Assembly: GCF_016902535.1 (NCBI RefSeq) | Contig: NZ_JACSNY010000002.1 | Span: 124,001 to 188,000, forward strand | Reading direction: 5' to 3' | Source of the DNA: Anaerotignum lactatifermentans | GTDB lineage: Bacteria > Bacillota > Clostridia > Lachnospirales > Anaerotignaceae | DNA length: 64,000 bases | Part shown: positions 1 to 8,976 of the stretch, piece after piece | Numbering within the stretch: position 1 is the stretch's first letter | How the letters are laid out: each line of letters begins with the position of its first letter | Translations under genes and position numbers: made by a program | The notes under the pieces: generated by a model | What the model was told of the DNA's origin: nothing | Databases searched by the model: none | What the model saw: the letters and a program-made list of their open reading frames with translations, nothing else

Positions 1-411
1 TATTTTGAGGCCCATTGGATGTATCGCCATCGTTTGGAGCAAATGCGGCAGTTTATGGGCATTCCCATTGTCTTTAAAATCGGCGTGGAAACCTTTGACT
101 GGGATTTTCGGGAAAATTATCTGAACAAACATGCCGATTTTCATACGGCGGAGGAAGTACGGGTATATTTTGAGTCGCCCTGCTTGATGGTAGGAATCCA
201 GGGACAGACAAAAGAAATGATTGCCAGAGATATTGAGCTTCTGAAAAAATATTTCCCTCGGGGGACTATCAATGTATTTACCAACAACAGCACGCCTGTA
301 AAGCGAGATGAAGCGTTGGTAGAGTGGTTTATGAAAACCTATGACTGGCTGCTGGAAGACCCTTCTGTGGAAGTACTGTACGAAAAAACAGATTTTGGCG
401 TAGGGGATTAA
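1..411 (+). CDS. C-terminal part of a radical SAM family protein (5' end outside window)
   Basis: The frame is open from base 1, so the gene begins before the window; the first internal Met is at base 19. The visible 136 residues contain no CxxxCxxC cluster, which would lie in the missing N-terminal part. The segments FKIGVETFDWDFRE, SPCLMVGIQGQTKEMI and NVFTNNSTPVKRDE resemble the distal half of a radical SAM TIM barrel found in many clostridia; this is recognition from memory, not a search. The end DFGVGD is intact and is followed by a strong terminator. The reaction is unknown. Confidence 0.55.
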   Translation, partial: YFEAHWMYRHRLEQMRQFMGIPIVFKIGVETFDWDFRENYLNKHADFHTAEEVRVYFESPCLMVGIQGQTKEMIARDIELLKKYFPRGTINVFTNNSTPVKRDEALVEWFMKTYDWLLEDPSVEVLYEKTDFGVGD

Positions 412-496
412 ATACTGATGTGCGGCGGATTTTCTAAAGCAGAAGGAGTATGATGCATCAGCCTCAGTTTGTTTATAAAAAGTCGGTTTTGTAAAA

Positions 497-540
497 AGCA
501 GGGCTGGAATTCTTATTTTACTAAGAATTCCAGCCCTGCT
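497..540. terminator. Bidirectional terminator between convergent genes
   Basis: A perfect 19-bp stem (497-515 with 522-540) has a 6-base loop. It sits between the 3' ends of the radical SAM gene and the minus-strand zinc-ribbon gene. A-rich sequence precedes it and T residues follow, so it can serve both strands. Confidence 0.8.
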
Positions 541-566
541 TTATCCGATTTCTCAGAGGATGGATA

Positions 567-935
567 TTATAATTTTCTGCCGCAGCCGGGACAGTAGGTG
601 TAGTTGTCATGCAGAGGAAATCCACAACTGGGACATTTATTGTCCCGCTCCATGGATTCGCCGGTGGGGCTCAGGTCTTCTTCTGTCAGCGTGACAGATT
701 CTCCTCGCTCGATGGCTTTTCCTAATTCCTCCGGGATGGCATAGACCGTTTTGCAGCAGGAGGTTACGGCATAATATTTTTTGTCCCATTTGAATAAAGG
801 AATGAAGAAAAAGGAAAAATAAGTGTACGTCATAAATACGGAAATGCCCGCGTATCTTCCGCAGTTTTTGCAGATCATGGTCTGTATGAAATCCAGCATT
901 TTTTGTCCCATGGAAATGCCGCCGATAAAGATCAT
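567..935 (-). CDS. Zinc-ribbon protein of unknown function
   Basis: This 122-residue protein has an N-terminal CKNCG pair (C22, C25), a hydrophobic stretch around residues 33-48, a CC pair at 60-61 and a C-terminal zinc ribbon, CPSCG...CPGCG (C101, C104, C115, C118). The eight cysteines suggest two zinc sites. The layout matches a small clostridial family in which FFIPLFKW precedes a Cys pair; no function is known. A GAGGG ribosome site lies upstream of the ATG at 935. Met9 is an alternative start. It stands alone between a terminator and a divergent small gene. Confidence 0.7.
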   Translation of the reverse strand: MIFIGGISMGQKMLDFIQTMICKNCGRYAGISVFMTYTYFSFFFIPLFKWDKKYYAVTSCCKTVYAIPEELGKAIERGESVTLTEEDLSPTGESMERDNKCPSCGFPLHDNYTYCPGCGRKL

Positions 936-964
936 AAATATCCCTCTTTTCGCGTACTTTTTAT

Positions 965-993
965 TTTACATCCTGTGTTTTCCATGATAAAAT
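965..993 (+). promoter_or_regulatory. SigA promoter for the small membrane-peptide gene
   Basis: TTTACA (965-970), a 17-base spacer, then an extended -10, TGATAAAAT (985-993). Transcription would start near 1000, about 40 bases before the ATG at 1042. Confidence 0.6.
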
Positions 994-1041
994 ATTTTTG
1001 ATTTTAATGCAAATAATTTTATGAGTTGGGAGGACTTGCGT

Positions 1042-1143
1042 ATGAAAATTTCTAAGCTTGTGATTAGTGCCGTTACTTTTGCGTTATCCGCTGCGCTTTT
1101 GACATTATCCATCGTCGACCTTCTGAGAAAAGAAGAATATTGA
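1042..1143 (+). CDS. Small single-pass membrane peptide, 33 residues
   Basis: The ATG at 1042 opens a 33-codon frame ending in TGA at 1141-1143. A GGGAGG ribosome site lies at 1029-1034, and an extended -10 promoter lies at 965-993. The peptide starts with a basic MKISK, has one hydrophobic segment (about residues 6-26, with AVTFALSAALLTLS) and ends with a charged LRKEEY tail, which is the pattern of a small membrane protein. It could also be a remnant signal peptide. No homologue is recognised. The ribosome site and promoter are the main reasons to treat it as real. Confidence 0.5.
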   Translation: MKISKLVISAVTFALSAALLTLSIVDLLRKEEY

Positions 1144-1197
1144 GCGAAAAGAGAAGTCGGATATTTCGAAAAAAACCATATTTTTCATGAAAATTTG

Positions 1198-1226
1198 TTG
1201 GTACATTCGGAAAAATGTGGTATACT
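1198..1226 (+). promoter_or_regulatory. SigA promoter of the first gap gene
   Basis: TTGGTA (1198-1203), 17 bases, TATACT (1221-1226). The leader of about 65 bases before the gene contains GGCCG and CGGCC arms that could pair (about 1239-1269). Confidence 0.7.
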
Positions 1227-1247
1227 AAGCATTAGTGGTGGCCGTAA

Positions 1248-2306
<1,059 letters not shown>

Positions 2307-2311
2307 TATTT

Positions 2312-2338
2312 AAGGATGCCGTTAAGGCATCCTTTTTT
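2312..2338 (+). terminator. Terminator of the first gap gene
   Basis: Stem AAGGATGCC (2312-2320) with GGCATCCTT (2326-2334), followed by a T tract. Confidence 0.85.
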
Positions 2339-2461
2339 ATTGATTTTGCTGAAGAAAAAAGTTGGTGGGACGCTAAGTGTCCAATATCAATAAAGGAACC
2401 TGCCGAATTAAATTACAATTCTGTGGAGACTTCCGAAAAAGAAGAAATTTCCAAAAATCCA

Positions 2462-2489
2462 ATGACTTTTTCTGCCGCTGTGCTAAAAT
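2462..2489 (+). promoter_or_regulatory. Probable promoter of the second gap gene
   Basis: ATGACT (2462-2467), a 16-base spacer and an extended -10, TGCTAAAAT (2481-2489). The separate promoter shows that the paralogue can be expressed independently of the upstream gap. Confidence 0.5.
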
Positions 2490-2534
2490 AAGTGAGTAAA
2501 CAATACTTACCGGATATCTTAAGGAGTGAACATC

Positions 2535-3560
2535 ATGGCTATTAAAGTGGGCATTAACGGGTTCGGCAGAATCGGCAGAGTGGTTTTTCGTGTACTGATG
2601 CAGAGAAAGGATCAGTTTGAGCTTTGCGGTATCAACCTGCGTAATGCGGAATTGGATTATATGGTATACCAGCTGAAATACGACAGTATTTTTGGCCGCT
2701 TTACCGGAGAAATTGAGATCGACGGTGAATATCTGGTGGTAGATGGCCAGCGGATTCGTGTATTCAGTGAAAGTGATGCATCCCTGATTAAATGGGCGGA
2801 ATGTGGTGCGGAGTATATCGTAGAATCCACAGGCGCTTTTAATACCATGGAAAAAGCAGCGCTGCATAAGGTGGGCGGCGCGAAAAAAGTCATTCTGACA
2901 GCTCCTTCTAAGGACGATATTATGCCTACATTCGTAATGGGCGTAAACAATGAAACTTACACAACGGACATGGATATCGTTTCCAACGCTTCCTGTACCA
3001 CAAACTGCCTTGCGCCTCTGGCAAAAGTAATTCATGAAAACTTCGGTATTGAACAGGCACTGATGTCTACGATCCACTCCGCGACAGCGAAACAGAAAGC
3101 TGTTGACGCCAGAGCGGGACGTGACTGGAGAACAGGCCGTTCTGTATTCAATAATATCATTCCTTCCACCACAGGCGCTGCCAAAGCCGTAGGCCGCGTT
3201 ATTCCTGAACTGAAAGGGAAAATGACCGGTATGTCCTTCCGCGTACCTACAAACGATGTTTCTGTTGTAGACCTGACTGCAAGACTGAAAACAAAGACTA
3301 CCTACGCTGAGATCTGCGCAAAAATCAAAGAAGCAGCCGAGGGTGATATGAAAAATGTTATCAGCTACATCAAGGACGAAGTGGTTTCTTCCGATATGCT
3401 GGGGGATTACCATACCTGTATTTTCGATGAAACAGCAGGTATCATGCTGGATGACAACTTTGTAAAACTGATTGCGTGGTACGATAATGAATGGGGTTAC
3501 AGCAACAAGGTTGTTGATCTTATTGCACATATGTATAAGGTGGATCAGGCAGCAAAATAA
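2535..3560 (+). CDS. Divergent second GAPDH paralogue with altered cofactor loop
   Basis: This 341-residue protein keeps the GAPDH core: [10 protein letters not shown] at 6-15, catalytic C154 in [10 protein letters not shown]181, and [11 protein letters not shown] near the C-terminus. At the end of beta-2 it reads GINLRNAELDY, so the Asp that selects NAD (D33 in the neighbour) is Leu35, followed by Arg36. The phosphate-loop stretch is also changed (QKAVDARAGRDW instead of [12 protein letters not shown]). This points to a different cofactor (NADP) or substrate, by inference only; erythrose-4-phosphate dehydrogenase is another possibility. An AAGGAG site at 2521-2526 with 8 bases of spacing favours the ATG at 2535 over the GTG at 2526. 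Confidence 0.88.
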   Translation: MAIKVGINGFGRIGRVVFRVLMQRKDQFELCGINLRNAELDYMVYQLKYDSIFGRFTGEIEIDGEYLVVDGQRIRVFSESDASLIKWAECGAEYIVESTGAFNTMEKAALHKVGGAKKVILTAPSKDDIMPTFVMGVNNETYTTDMDIVSNASCTTNCLAPLAKVIHENFGIEQALMSTIHSATAKQKAVDARAGRDWRTGRSVFNNIIPSTTGAAKAVGRVIPELKGKMTGMSFRVPTNDVSVVDLTARLKTKTTYAEICAKIKEAAEGDMKNVISYIKDEVVSSDMLGDYHTCIFDETAGIMLDDNFVKLIAWYDNEWGYSNKVVDLIAHMYKVDQAAK

Positions 3561-3570
3561 GAAAGCCATG

Positions 3571-3599
3571 CCCTCCGGCACTGCCCGGAGGGTTTTTTT
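3571..3599 (+). terminator. Terminator of the second gap gene
   Basis: CCCTCCGG (3571-3578) pairs with CCGGAGGG (3585-3592), followed by seven T. Confidence 0.9.
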
Positions 3600-3606
3600 A
3601 GTCTTA

Positions 3607-3639
3607 TTGTAAACCTATATATATAATTATAGTTGACAA
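3607..3639 (+). promoter_or_regulatory. BirA (biotin repressor) operator
   Basis: TTGTAAACC (3607-3615), exactly 15 bases, then AGTTGACAA (3631-3639). The known bacterial BirA site is TTGTAAACC-N14/16-GGTTTACAA, so the left half is perfect and the right half matches 7 of 9. The right half overlaps the -35 box, so biotinyl-AMP-loaded BirA would block the promoter of bioY-bioB-bioD-bioA. Confidence 0.85.
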
Positions 3640-3661
3640 TAAAAAGCGGAACTGTTATACT
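3633..3661 (+). promoter_or_regulatory. SigA promoter of the biotin operon
   Basis: Consensus TTGACA (3633-3638), 17 bases, TATACT (3656-3661), overlapping the BirA operator. Confidence 0.88.
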
Positions 3662-3715
3662 CCTTCTGACAAAAAACAGTATTTGGAAACACTGTCTAAG
3701 GAGGAAGAGGATGAG

Positions 3716-4276
3716 ATGAGAAGAGAAAAAACAAAAGACATGATGCTCTGCGGGCTGTTTGTAGCACTGATTTCCGTGGGAGCCTTTATGAAAGTACCTG
3801 TGCCTGTGGTGCCGTTTACACTTCAGTTTTTGTTTACAATGCTGGCGGGGCTCTTGCTGGGACCCGGAAAAGGTGCAGGTACAGTAGGGATTTATATTCT
3901 TCTGGGGTTGTTGGGACTGCCGGTATTTTCTCAGGGCGGTGGTATTGGCTATATATTTCAGCCTACATTCGGCTATCTTCTTGGATTTGCGGCTGGAGCT
4001 TATGTGACGGGCGTTATCGCCTGGCGGAGACAACAGGTGACTTATCAACATCTTCTGGCCGCCAATTTCGCGGGGCTGGTTGTAGTCTATGGATTTGGCA
4101 TGCTGTATTACTACCTGATGAGTAATTTTTATCTGGGAAATTCCATTGGCCTTTGGCCTCTGTTTCTTTATTGCTTTGTGCTGGCGGTGCCGGGAGATAT
4201 TGCTCTTTGTATTCTGGGAGCCGTATTGGCGAAACGTCTGCTGCCTATTGTAAGAAGAGGTGGGTTATTGTGCTGA
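3716..4276 (+). CDS. bioY: Biotin transporter BioY (ECF S component)
   Basis: This 186-residue, strongly hydrophobic protein has about six membrane segments and is the substrate-binding component of an energy-coupling-factor biotin importer; no ECF ATPase or EcfT lies nearby, so it presumably uses shared ones. Recognised signatures are VPVPVVPFTLQFLF, GPGKGAGTVGIYILLGLLGLPVF and GGGIGYIFQPTFGYLLGF. The ATG at 3716 has AAGGAGG at 3699-3705; an upstream TTG (3683) in frame is less likely because it precedes that site. First gene of the BirA-controlled operon; its stop overlaps the bioB start by 7 bases. Confidence 0.93.
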   Translation: MRREKTKDMMLCGLFVALISVGAFMKVPVPVVPFTLQFLFTMLAGLLLGPGKGAGTVGIYILLGLLGLPVFSQGGGIGYIFQPTFGYLLGFAAGAYVTGVIAWRRQQVTYQHLLAANFAGLVVVYGFGMLYYYLMSNFYLGNSIGLWPLFLYCFVLAVPGDIALCILGAVLAKRLLPIVRRGGLLC

Positions 4277-5244
4277 CGAATGTGGAAGAAGCGGCAGAAA
4301 AAGTGATGCAGGGAGATGAACTGCAAAGGAAGGAAGCCCGGTGGCTCTATGAACAGCCGCTGGAGGAGCTTTCCTTTTGGGCGGACCGGATACGTTCCCA
4401 CTTCTGTGGGAATGGGTTTGATTTATGTACTATCATCAATGGAAAGAGTGGCCGCTGCTCGGAAAACTGCCGGTTTTGCGCGCAGTCCATCCACTATTCT
4501 ACGGGAACCGAGGCATATCCGCTCTTAGGAGAAGAAGCTATTTTGACGGATGCCAGAAAAAATGAGGCACAGGGTGTGCTTCGCTATTCCATTGTCACAT
4601 CCGGGAAATGTCTTTCTGATGCGGAGGTAGACAAGATGTGCCAAGTGGTGCATCAGCTTCGAAAGGAAACCAGTCTTTCTATTTGCGTTTCCTTTGGATT
4701 GCTATCAGAAAATCAGTTTCGCAGGCTGAAAGATGCCGGAGTTACGAGGGTACATAATAATCTGGAAACCTCCCGCCGGAATTTCCCCAATATTTGTACG
4801 ACGCATACCTTTGAGGATAAAATACAGGCCATCCGGGCGGCGCAGGCCGCGGGGCTTACGGTTTGCAGCGGTGGTATTATGGGAATGGGAGAAACGGCGG
4901 AGGATCGGCTGGATCTGGCCTTTTCTCTCCGGAAGTTAGGGATCGGGAGCGTTCCCATCAATCTGTTGAACGCCATTCCTGGTACACCGCTGGAAAAAGA
5001 AAAACCGCTGACAGCGAAAGAATTACAGCGGATCATAGCGGTATACAGATTTATTCTGCCAAAGGCATCCATTCGTTTGGCGGGGGGAAGAGGGCTTTTG
5101 GCGGATGGGGGCAGGGCATGCTTCTGCGCCGGAGCAAATGCGGCAATTACGGGTGATATGCTGACAACAGCGGGGATTTCGCCGGAAACAGACAAAAAGT
5201 TTGTGGCTGAACTGGGATTTGAGGTGAGAAGAGATCGTGGGTAA
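4270..5244 (+). CDS. bioB: Biotin synthase
   Basis: This radical SAM enzyme inserts sulfur into dethiobiotin. The 324 residues include the cluster motif CSENCRFC (C63, C67, C70), the downstream IVTSGK and LETS segments, and SIRLAGGR with the conserved Arg near the auxiliary Fe-S cluster. I chose the GTG at 4270 because AGAGGTG precedes it by 8 bases and because the product length then fits the family; an upstream in-frame ATG at 4153 would lie inside bioY. It overlaps bioY by 7 and bioD by 8 bases, which implies translational coupling. Confidence 0.95.
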   Translation: MLTNVEEAAEKVMQGDELQRKEARWLYEQPLEELSFWADRIRSHFCGNGFDLCTIINGKSGRCSENCRFCAQSIHYSTGTEAYPLLGEEAILTDARKNEAQGVLRYSIVTSGKCLSDAEVDKMCQVVHQLRKETSLSICVSFGLLSENQFRRLKDAGVTRVHNNLETSRRNFPNICTTHTFEDKIQAIRAAQAAGLTVCSGGIMGMGETAEDRLDLAFSLRKLGIGSVPINLLNAIPGTPLEKEKPLTAKELQRIIAVYRFILPKASIRLAGGRGLLADGGRACFCAGANAAITGDMLTTAGISPETDKKFVAELGFEVRRDRG

Positions 5245-5935
5245 AAAAATATTCATTGTGGGGACAGGAACAGACGTGGGAAAGACCTATATCACAGGGC
5301 TGATTTTAAAGAAATTGAAGGAAAATGGGATTTCTGCCGCCTATTACAAAGCGGCTATGAGCGGTAACCAACGGCGGCAGGACGGCAGTCTGATTCCCGG
5401 AGATGGGGTTTTTGTCAAGAATATGAGCGGTATAGGGCAGTCTTTAGAAGAAATGTGCCCTTATGTTTATGAAGCGGCGGTTTCTCCTCATTTGGCCGCA
5501 CAGCTGGAAGGAACATCGGTCTCTCTCGAAGGGGTGAAAGAAGGTTTTGCTTCTGTTTTGGAAAAATATGACTATGTTGCCATGGAAGGCTCCGGCGGCA
5601 TCCTCTGCCCGATTCGTATGGAGAAGGAAGAAATCTGGTTGGAAGATATTATAAAATCTCTCGGACTAAGCTGTATTTTGGTGGCGGATGCTGGTTTAGG
5701 CGTCATCAACAATGTGGGGCTGACAGCCGCTTACTTAAAGATGCGGAATATTTCGTTAAAAGGGATTATATTCAACCATTATCTTCCTGGTAGCATTATG
5801 CAGGAGGATAATATCCGGATGTGTGAATCTTTGACCGGCACAAAGGTCATTGCCTGTGTGAAAGATGGAGACGAAAATCTAAACCTGTCTCTGGATGCGT
5901 TGTGCGGGCTTTTTGAGGAGGGAAAGAAACTATGA
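5237..5935 (+). CDS. bioD: ATP-dependent dethiobiotin synthetase
   Basis: It carboxylates and cyclises 7,8-diaminopelargonic acid to dethiobiotin. The 232-residue protein has the P-loop GTGTDVGKT (residues 8-16), YYKAAMSG with the substrate Lys, and EGSGGILCPI (EGAGG-type motif). It starts at a GTG overlapping the bioB end by 8 bases and ends inside the bioA start (ATGA overlap). Confidence 0.95.
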   Translation: MGKKIFIVGTGTDVGKTYITGLILKKLKENGISAAYYKAAMSGNQRRQDGSLIPGDGVFVKNMSGIGQSLEEMCPYVYEAAVSPHLAAQLEGTSVSLEGVKEGFASVLEKYDYVAMEGSGGILCPIRMEKEEIWLEDIIKSLGLSCILVADAGLGVINNVGLTAAYLKMRNISLKGIIFNHYLPGSIMQEDNIRMCESLTGTKVIACVKDGDENLNLSLDALCGLFEEGKKL

Positions 5936-7134
5936 TCTGGTATCCCTATACCCAGATGAAAACCATGGAGATGCCTTATAAAATTGTGAATGCAGAGGGC
6001 GTATATCTTTACACAGAAGAGAAAAAACTCATTGATTCCATTTCCTCCTGGTGGAGCGTTATCCATGGATATGGTCATCCGGAATTGAATGAAGCGCTGA
6101 TTTCTCAGGCAAATCGGTTTTCCCATGTGATGCTGGGCGGGCTGAACCATGAACCGGCGGAACGGCTTTCCAAAAAACTGGAGGAGTTTCTCCCCGGTGA
6201 CTTGAATTATACGTTTTTTTCGGATTCCGGCAGTGTGGCGGTAGAGGTGGCTTTAAAGATGGCCTTGCAGTATGCCATGAACCGAGGGGAGTCGAAGCGT
6301 ACCATGATTCTTGCGTTGGAACACGCCTACCATGGGGATACCTTTAAAGCTATGGAAGCGGGAGATGATGAGGACTATCATTTTGTACTGAAAGCCTACG
6401 GCCCCAGCCCTCATGTGGTACATATTCCTACGGAGATTGACGCGCTGGAAGACGCTTTTGCCAGATATCATGACAGGTTGAACTGTATGCTGGCAGAGCC
6501 GCTTCTGCAAGGTGCCGGCGGGATGCGGATGTACGATATTTCGTTTCTGGAGCGGGCAAGGGAGCTTTGCGACCAATATGGTGTTCTGCTGATTTTTGAC
6601 GAGGTGGCAACGGGCTTTGGACGTACAGGCCATCGTTTTGTGGCAGATCTGGTACAGCCGGATATTCTGGTGTTGGGAAAGGCGTTGACAGGTGGCTATC
6701 TGGGCCATGCGGTTACTGTTGCCAATCAAAAGGTATTTGATGCCTTTTATAGTGATGATCCTTCCCACGCACTGATGCATGGCCCGACTTTTATGGGAAA
6801 TCCATTGGCCTGCAGTGTAGCCCTGCGGTCCATCTCTATTTTTGAGCGGGAAAATTATATAGAAAAGATCAGAAAAATAGAAGAAATCACCCGACGGGAA
6901 TTGGCTGGTTTTTTCGATCCTAGAATAGAGGAAATCCGTATTATGGGCGCCTGTGTCTGTGTGGAAGTAAAAGAGGAAAAAATCTTGGCGGGATATCAGC
7001 GGTTTGCTTACGAAAGAGGCGTGTTTGCCAGACCTTTTCTGCGATATCTGTATGCTATGGTGCCTTATATTATTTCGGAAGAGGAATTGATCAGAGTGCT
7101 GGATACCATGAAAGCATGGTTTCGGAAAAAATAA
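5932..7134 (+). CDS. bioA: Adenosylmethionine-8-amino-7-oxononanoate aminotransferase
   Basis: This PLP aminotransferase makes 7,8-diaminopelargonic acid from KAPA using SAM as amino donor. At 400 residues it is slightly shorter than the usual 420-430. Visible motifs are WYPYTQM at the N-terminus, SSWWSVIHGYGHPELN, FSDSGSVAVEVALK, YHGDTFKAM, IFDEVATGFGRTG and the PLP Lys K250 in GKALTGG. It is the last gene of the operon, followed by a strong terminator. No bioF, bioC, bioH or bioW lies in the window, so KAPA or its precursor must be made elsewhere or imported. Confidence 0.95.
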   Translation: MIWYPYTQMKTMEMPYKIVNAEGVYLYTEEKKLIDSISSWWSVIHGYGHPELNEALISQANRFSHVMLGGLNHEPAERLSKKLEEFLPGDLNYTFFSDSGSVAVEVALKMALQYAMNRGESKRTMILALEHAYHGDTFKAMEAGDDEDYHFVLKAYGPSPHVVHIPTEIDALEDAFARYHDRLNCMLAEPLLQGAGGMRMYDISFLERARELCDQYGVLLIFDEVATGFGRTGHRFVADLVQPDILVLGKALTGGYLGHAVTVANQKVFDAFYSDDPSHALMHGPTFMGNPLACSVALRSISIFERENYIEKIRKIEEITRRELAGFFDPRIEEIRIMGACVCVEVKEEKILAGYQRFAYERGVFARPFLRYLYAMVPYIISEEELIRVLDTMKAWFRKK

Positions 7135-7136
7135 AG

Positions 7137-7180
7137 CAGACCGCAGAACTGAGTGTAACCTCAGTTTTGCGGTCTGTTTT
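7137..7180. terminator. Bidirectional terminator between bioA and the nucleoside phosphorylase
   Basis: A 17-bp stem (7137-7153 with 7160-7176, one G-U pair) is followed by T-rich sequence on both strands. It separates two convergent genes. Confidence 0.88.
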
Positions 7181-7183
7181 GCT

Positions 7184-7936
7184 TTAAAGGGAAGTTCTTT
7201 TTTTCTCCAGTTTCACAAAAGCTTCCAGAGCGGTCAGAATTTCGTTTCGTTCTCCCTGCATGGACAGGCTTTCTCCATCTACATAGGAGGCGATGCTTTC
7301 GGAAGTGTCCTCTTCGTAGGCCACCACATTATTGAGAAGAGAGGCGGTTTTTACGCCGCGAAGATGGCCGATGGTAAAGAGGGCGGCTGTTTCCATATCA
7401 CAGCCCAGTACACCCCGTTTGGACCAGTAGGCGTCAATAGCTTCTTCGTTGTCTGTATAAAAGCTGTCATGACTTCTGGCGATACCAACATGGTAGGGCA
7501 GAGTTTTTTCCTGTGCCGCTTCTATGCAGTACATCATCAGTTCCGCGTCAGGAACGGCAGGGAATATTTCTTCAATGTATGTTTTGGAGGCGCCGTCATC
7601 TCGCACCGCGCCGCTGACAATAATCAGATCACCAAGCTTCACCTGAGGCTGAAGACTGCCGCAGCTGCCGATACGGATCATGGCTTCTACACCGATCTGG
7701 CGCAGTTCCTCTACGGCGATGCCGGCGGAAGCGCCGCCGATCCCTGTGGAGATGGCAAGCACGGGAACACCTTTGTAAATTCCCCGCAGACTACGGTATT
7801 CTCTGTTGAATTTTAATTCTTCGACCTGTTCCAGAAAAGGCGCGATACGGTCCAGACGGGTAGGGTCACCGGGCAATAGAGCGTACCGAATTCCTAAATT
7901 GTTTCCCAGCTGAATATGCGGCTGTAATATATCCAT
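7184..7936 (-). CDS. Nucleoside phosphorylase, uridine phosphorylase-like
   Basis: This 250-residue protein belongs to the PNP/UDP phosphorylase family, which splits nucleosides with phosphate into base and (deoxy)ribose 1-phosphate. Motifs match E. coli Udp: LLPGDPTRLDRI, STGIGGASAGIAVEEL, IRIGSCGSLQP, RSHDSFYTDN and the ribose-binding CDMETAALF. The ATG at 7936 has GGAGGAGA upstream; the longer frame to 8017 has no ribosome site. It is divergent from a transporter/sugar-kinase operon, which may handle the released sugar (inference). Specificity (uridine or purine) cannot be fixed by eye. Confidence 0.87.
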   Translation of the reverse strand: MDILQPHIQLGNNLGIRYALLPGDPTRLDRIAPFLEQVEELKFNREYRSLRGIYKGVPVLAISTGIGGASAGIAVEELRQIGVEAMIRIGSCGSLQPQVKLGDLIIVSGAVRDDGASKTYIEEIFPAVPDAELMMYCIEAAQEKTLPYHVGIARSHDSFYTDNEEAIDAYWSKRGVLGCDMETAALFTIGHLRGVKTASLLNNVVAYEEDTSESIASYVDGESLSMQGERNEILTALEAFVKLEKKRTSL

Positions 7937-7966
7937 AGAAATCTCCTCCTTAAATGCTTTTCTTTC

Positions 7967-7995
7967 AATGTACATGAATTTGTAAAAAAAATCAA
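7967..7995 (-). promoter_or_regulatory. SigA promoter of the nucleoside phosphorylase gene
   Basis: On the minus strand: TTGATT (7995-7990), 17 bases, TACATT (7972-7967). A divergent extended -10, TGTTAAGAT (8027-8035, plus strand), probably serves the operon to the right. Confidence 0.55.
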
Positions 7996-8070
7996 CAGAG
8001 GATGGGTAGGAATCCATGGCTTTTTATGTTAAGATAGAATAGAAATTTGCCATTTTTCGGAGGTAAGCAC

Positions 8071-8496
8071 ATGGTTTATTTATTATTTTTGTTACTTGCG
8101 GGCATGCTGCAGGGAATGATGATTTCTCTCAATGGGCAGTTGGGGAATTATTATTCCATGTTCGGCATCTGTTTTTTTGTGCATGGGATTGCGGCCGTGC
8201 TCCTGATTCTTTATATCAAATTAAAAGAACGCAAAAAGATCCACCTGCGTGGGGTTCCGCCCTATGTTTATCTGGTGGGTCTGATGGGTATTGGTATCGT
8301 AGCCAGCAGCAGCTGGTGTACCCTTGCCATCGGTGCGGCGGCCATGACTGGTTTGTCGGTCATTGGGCGAATGATTTCATCAGCCATAGTAGATCAATAT
8401 GGGATGTTTGGTGTAAAAAAACAGGCTTTCAGCTGGAAGGAGCTGCCGGCCTATTTGCTGGTACTGGCTGGTGTCTGGCTGGTATCTGTGGGATAA
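8071..8496 (+). CDS. DMT-family membrane protein, YdcZ/DUF606 type, first half of a pair
   Basis: The 141-residue protein has about five hydrophobic segments. Recognised patterns are GMLQGMMISLNGQLGNYYS at the N-terminus and GLSVIGRMISSAIVDQYGMFG in the centre, typical of the small YdcZ (DUF606) branch of drug/metabolite transporters. Members are often encoded as adjacent pairs that probably form heterodimers, as here. The ATG at 8071 has CGGAGGT upstream. The substrate is unknown; the downstream PfkB kinase suggests a sugar or nucleoside (inference). Confidence 0.8.
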   Translation: MVYLLFLLLAGMLQGMMISLNGQLGNYYSMFGICFFVHGIAAVLLILYIKLKERKKIHLRGVPPYVYLVGLMGIGIVASSSWCTLAIGAAAMTGLSVIGRMISSAIVDQYGMFGVKKQAFSWKELPAYLLVLAGVWLVSVG

Positions 8497-8511
8497 GGAG
8501 GAACAGTACGC

Positions 8512-8976
8512 ATGATATTTTATATTACGGCCATAGCCAACGGTTTTTTAAATACGATCAATAATATGGTAAATGTAAAGGCGGGAGAATGTCTTGGGCC
8601 TACCAACGGCGCCCTGATCAATTACGTGGAGGCAACAATACTGTCTTTTCTGCTGATCTTTGTTTCCGGCAACGGCGCGGAACTGGATTTTTCGCATATG
8701 GCGCAGGTGCCTGTGCTGTTCTATACAGGCAGCGTCTGCGGTCTGGTAGCAATGATCTTTTTGATTATCGGTACCAGCCGTACCGGCGCTATGGTTTCCA
8801 CTATCTTAACACTGCTGGGTCAGCTGGGCATGGCGGTGGCACTGGACTATGTCTTTTTTGGAATTTTCAGCATTAAGCGGATTATTGGCATATTTTTGAT
8901 CGTTGCGGGAATCGCATGGCGCGAACAGGTGAAAATGCGGGAACGCAGAAAACTGGTGAAGGAGGAGAGCATTTGA
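8512..8976 (+). CDS. DMT-family membrane protein, YdcZ/DUF606 type, second half of the pair
   Basis: The 154-residue membrane protein repeats the family pattern of its neighbour: NGFLNTINNMVNVKAGECLGPTNGALINYVEA near the N-terminus (usual N..l...lG...aal.s..vG), then TSRTGAMVSTILTLLGQLGMAVALDYVFF. It begins 15 bases after the first half, with AAGGAGG upstream, and its stop overlaps the TTG start of the kinase by 4 bases. A paired transporter is likely. Confidence 0.8.
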   Translation: MIFYITAIANGFLNTINNMVNVKAGECLGPTNGALINYVEATILSFLLIFVSGNGAELDFSHMAQVPVLFYTGSVCGLVAMIFLIIGTSRTGAMVSTILTLLGQLGMAVALDYVFFGIFSIKRIIGIFLIVAGIAWREQVKMRERRKLVKEESI

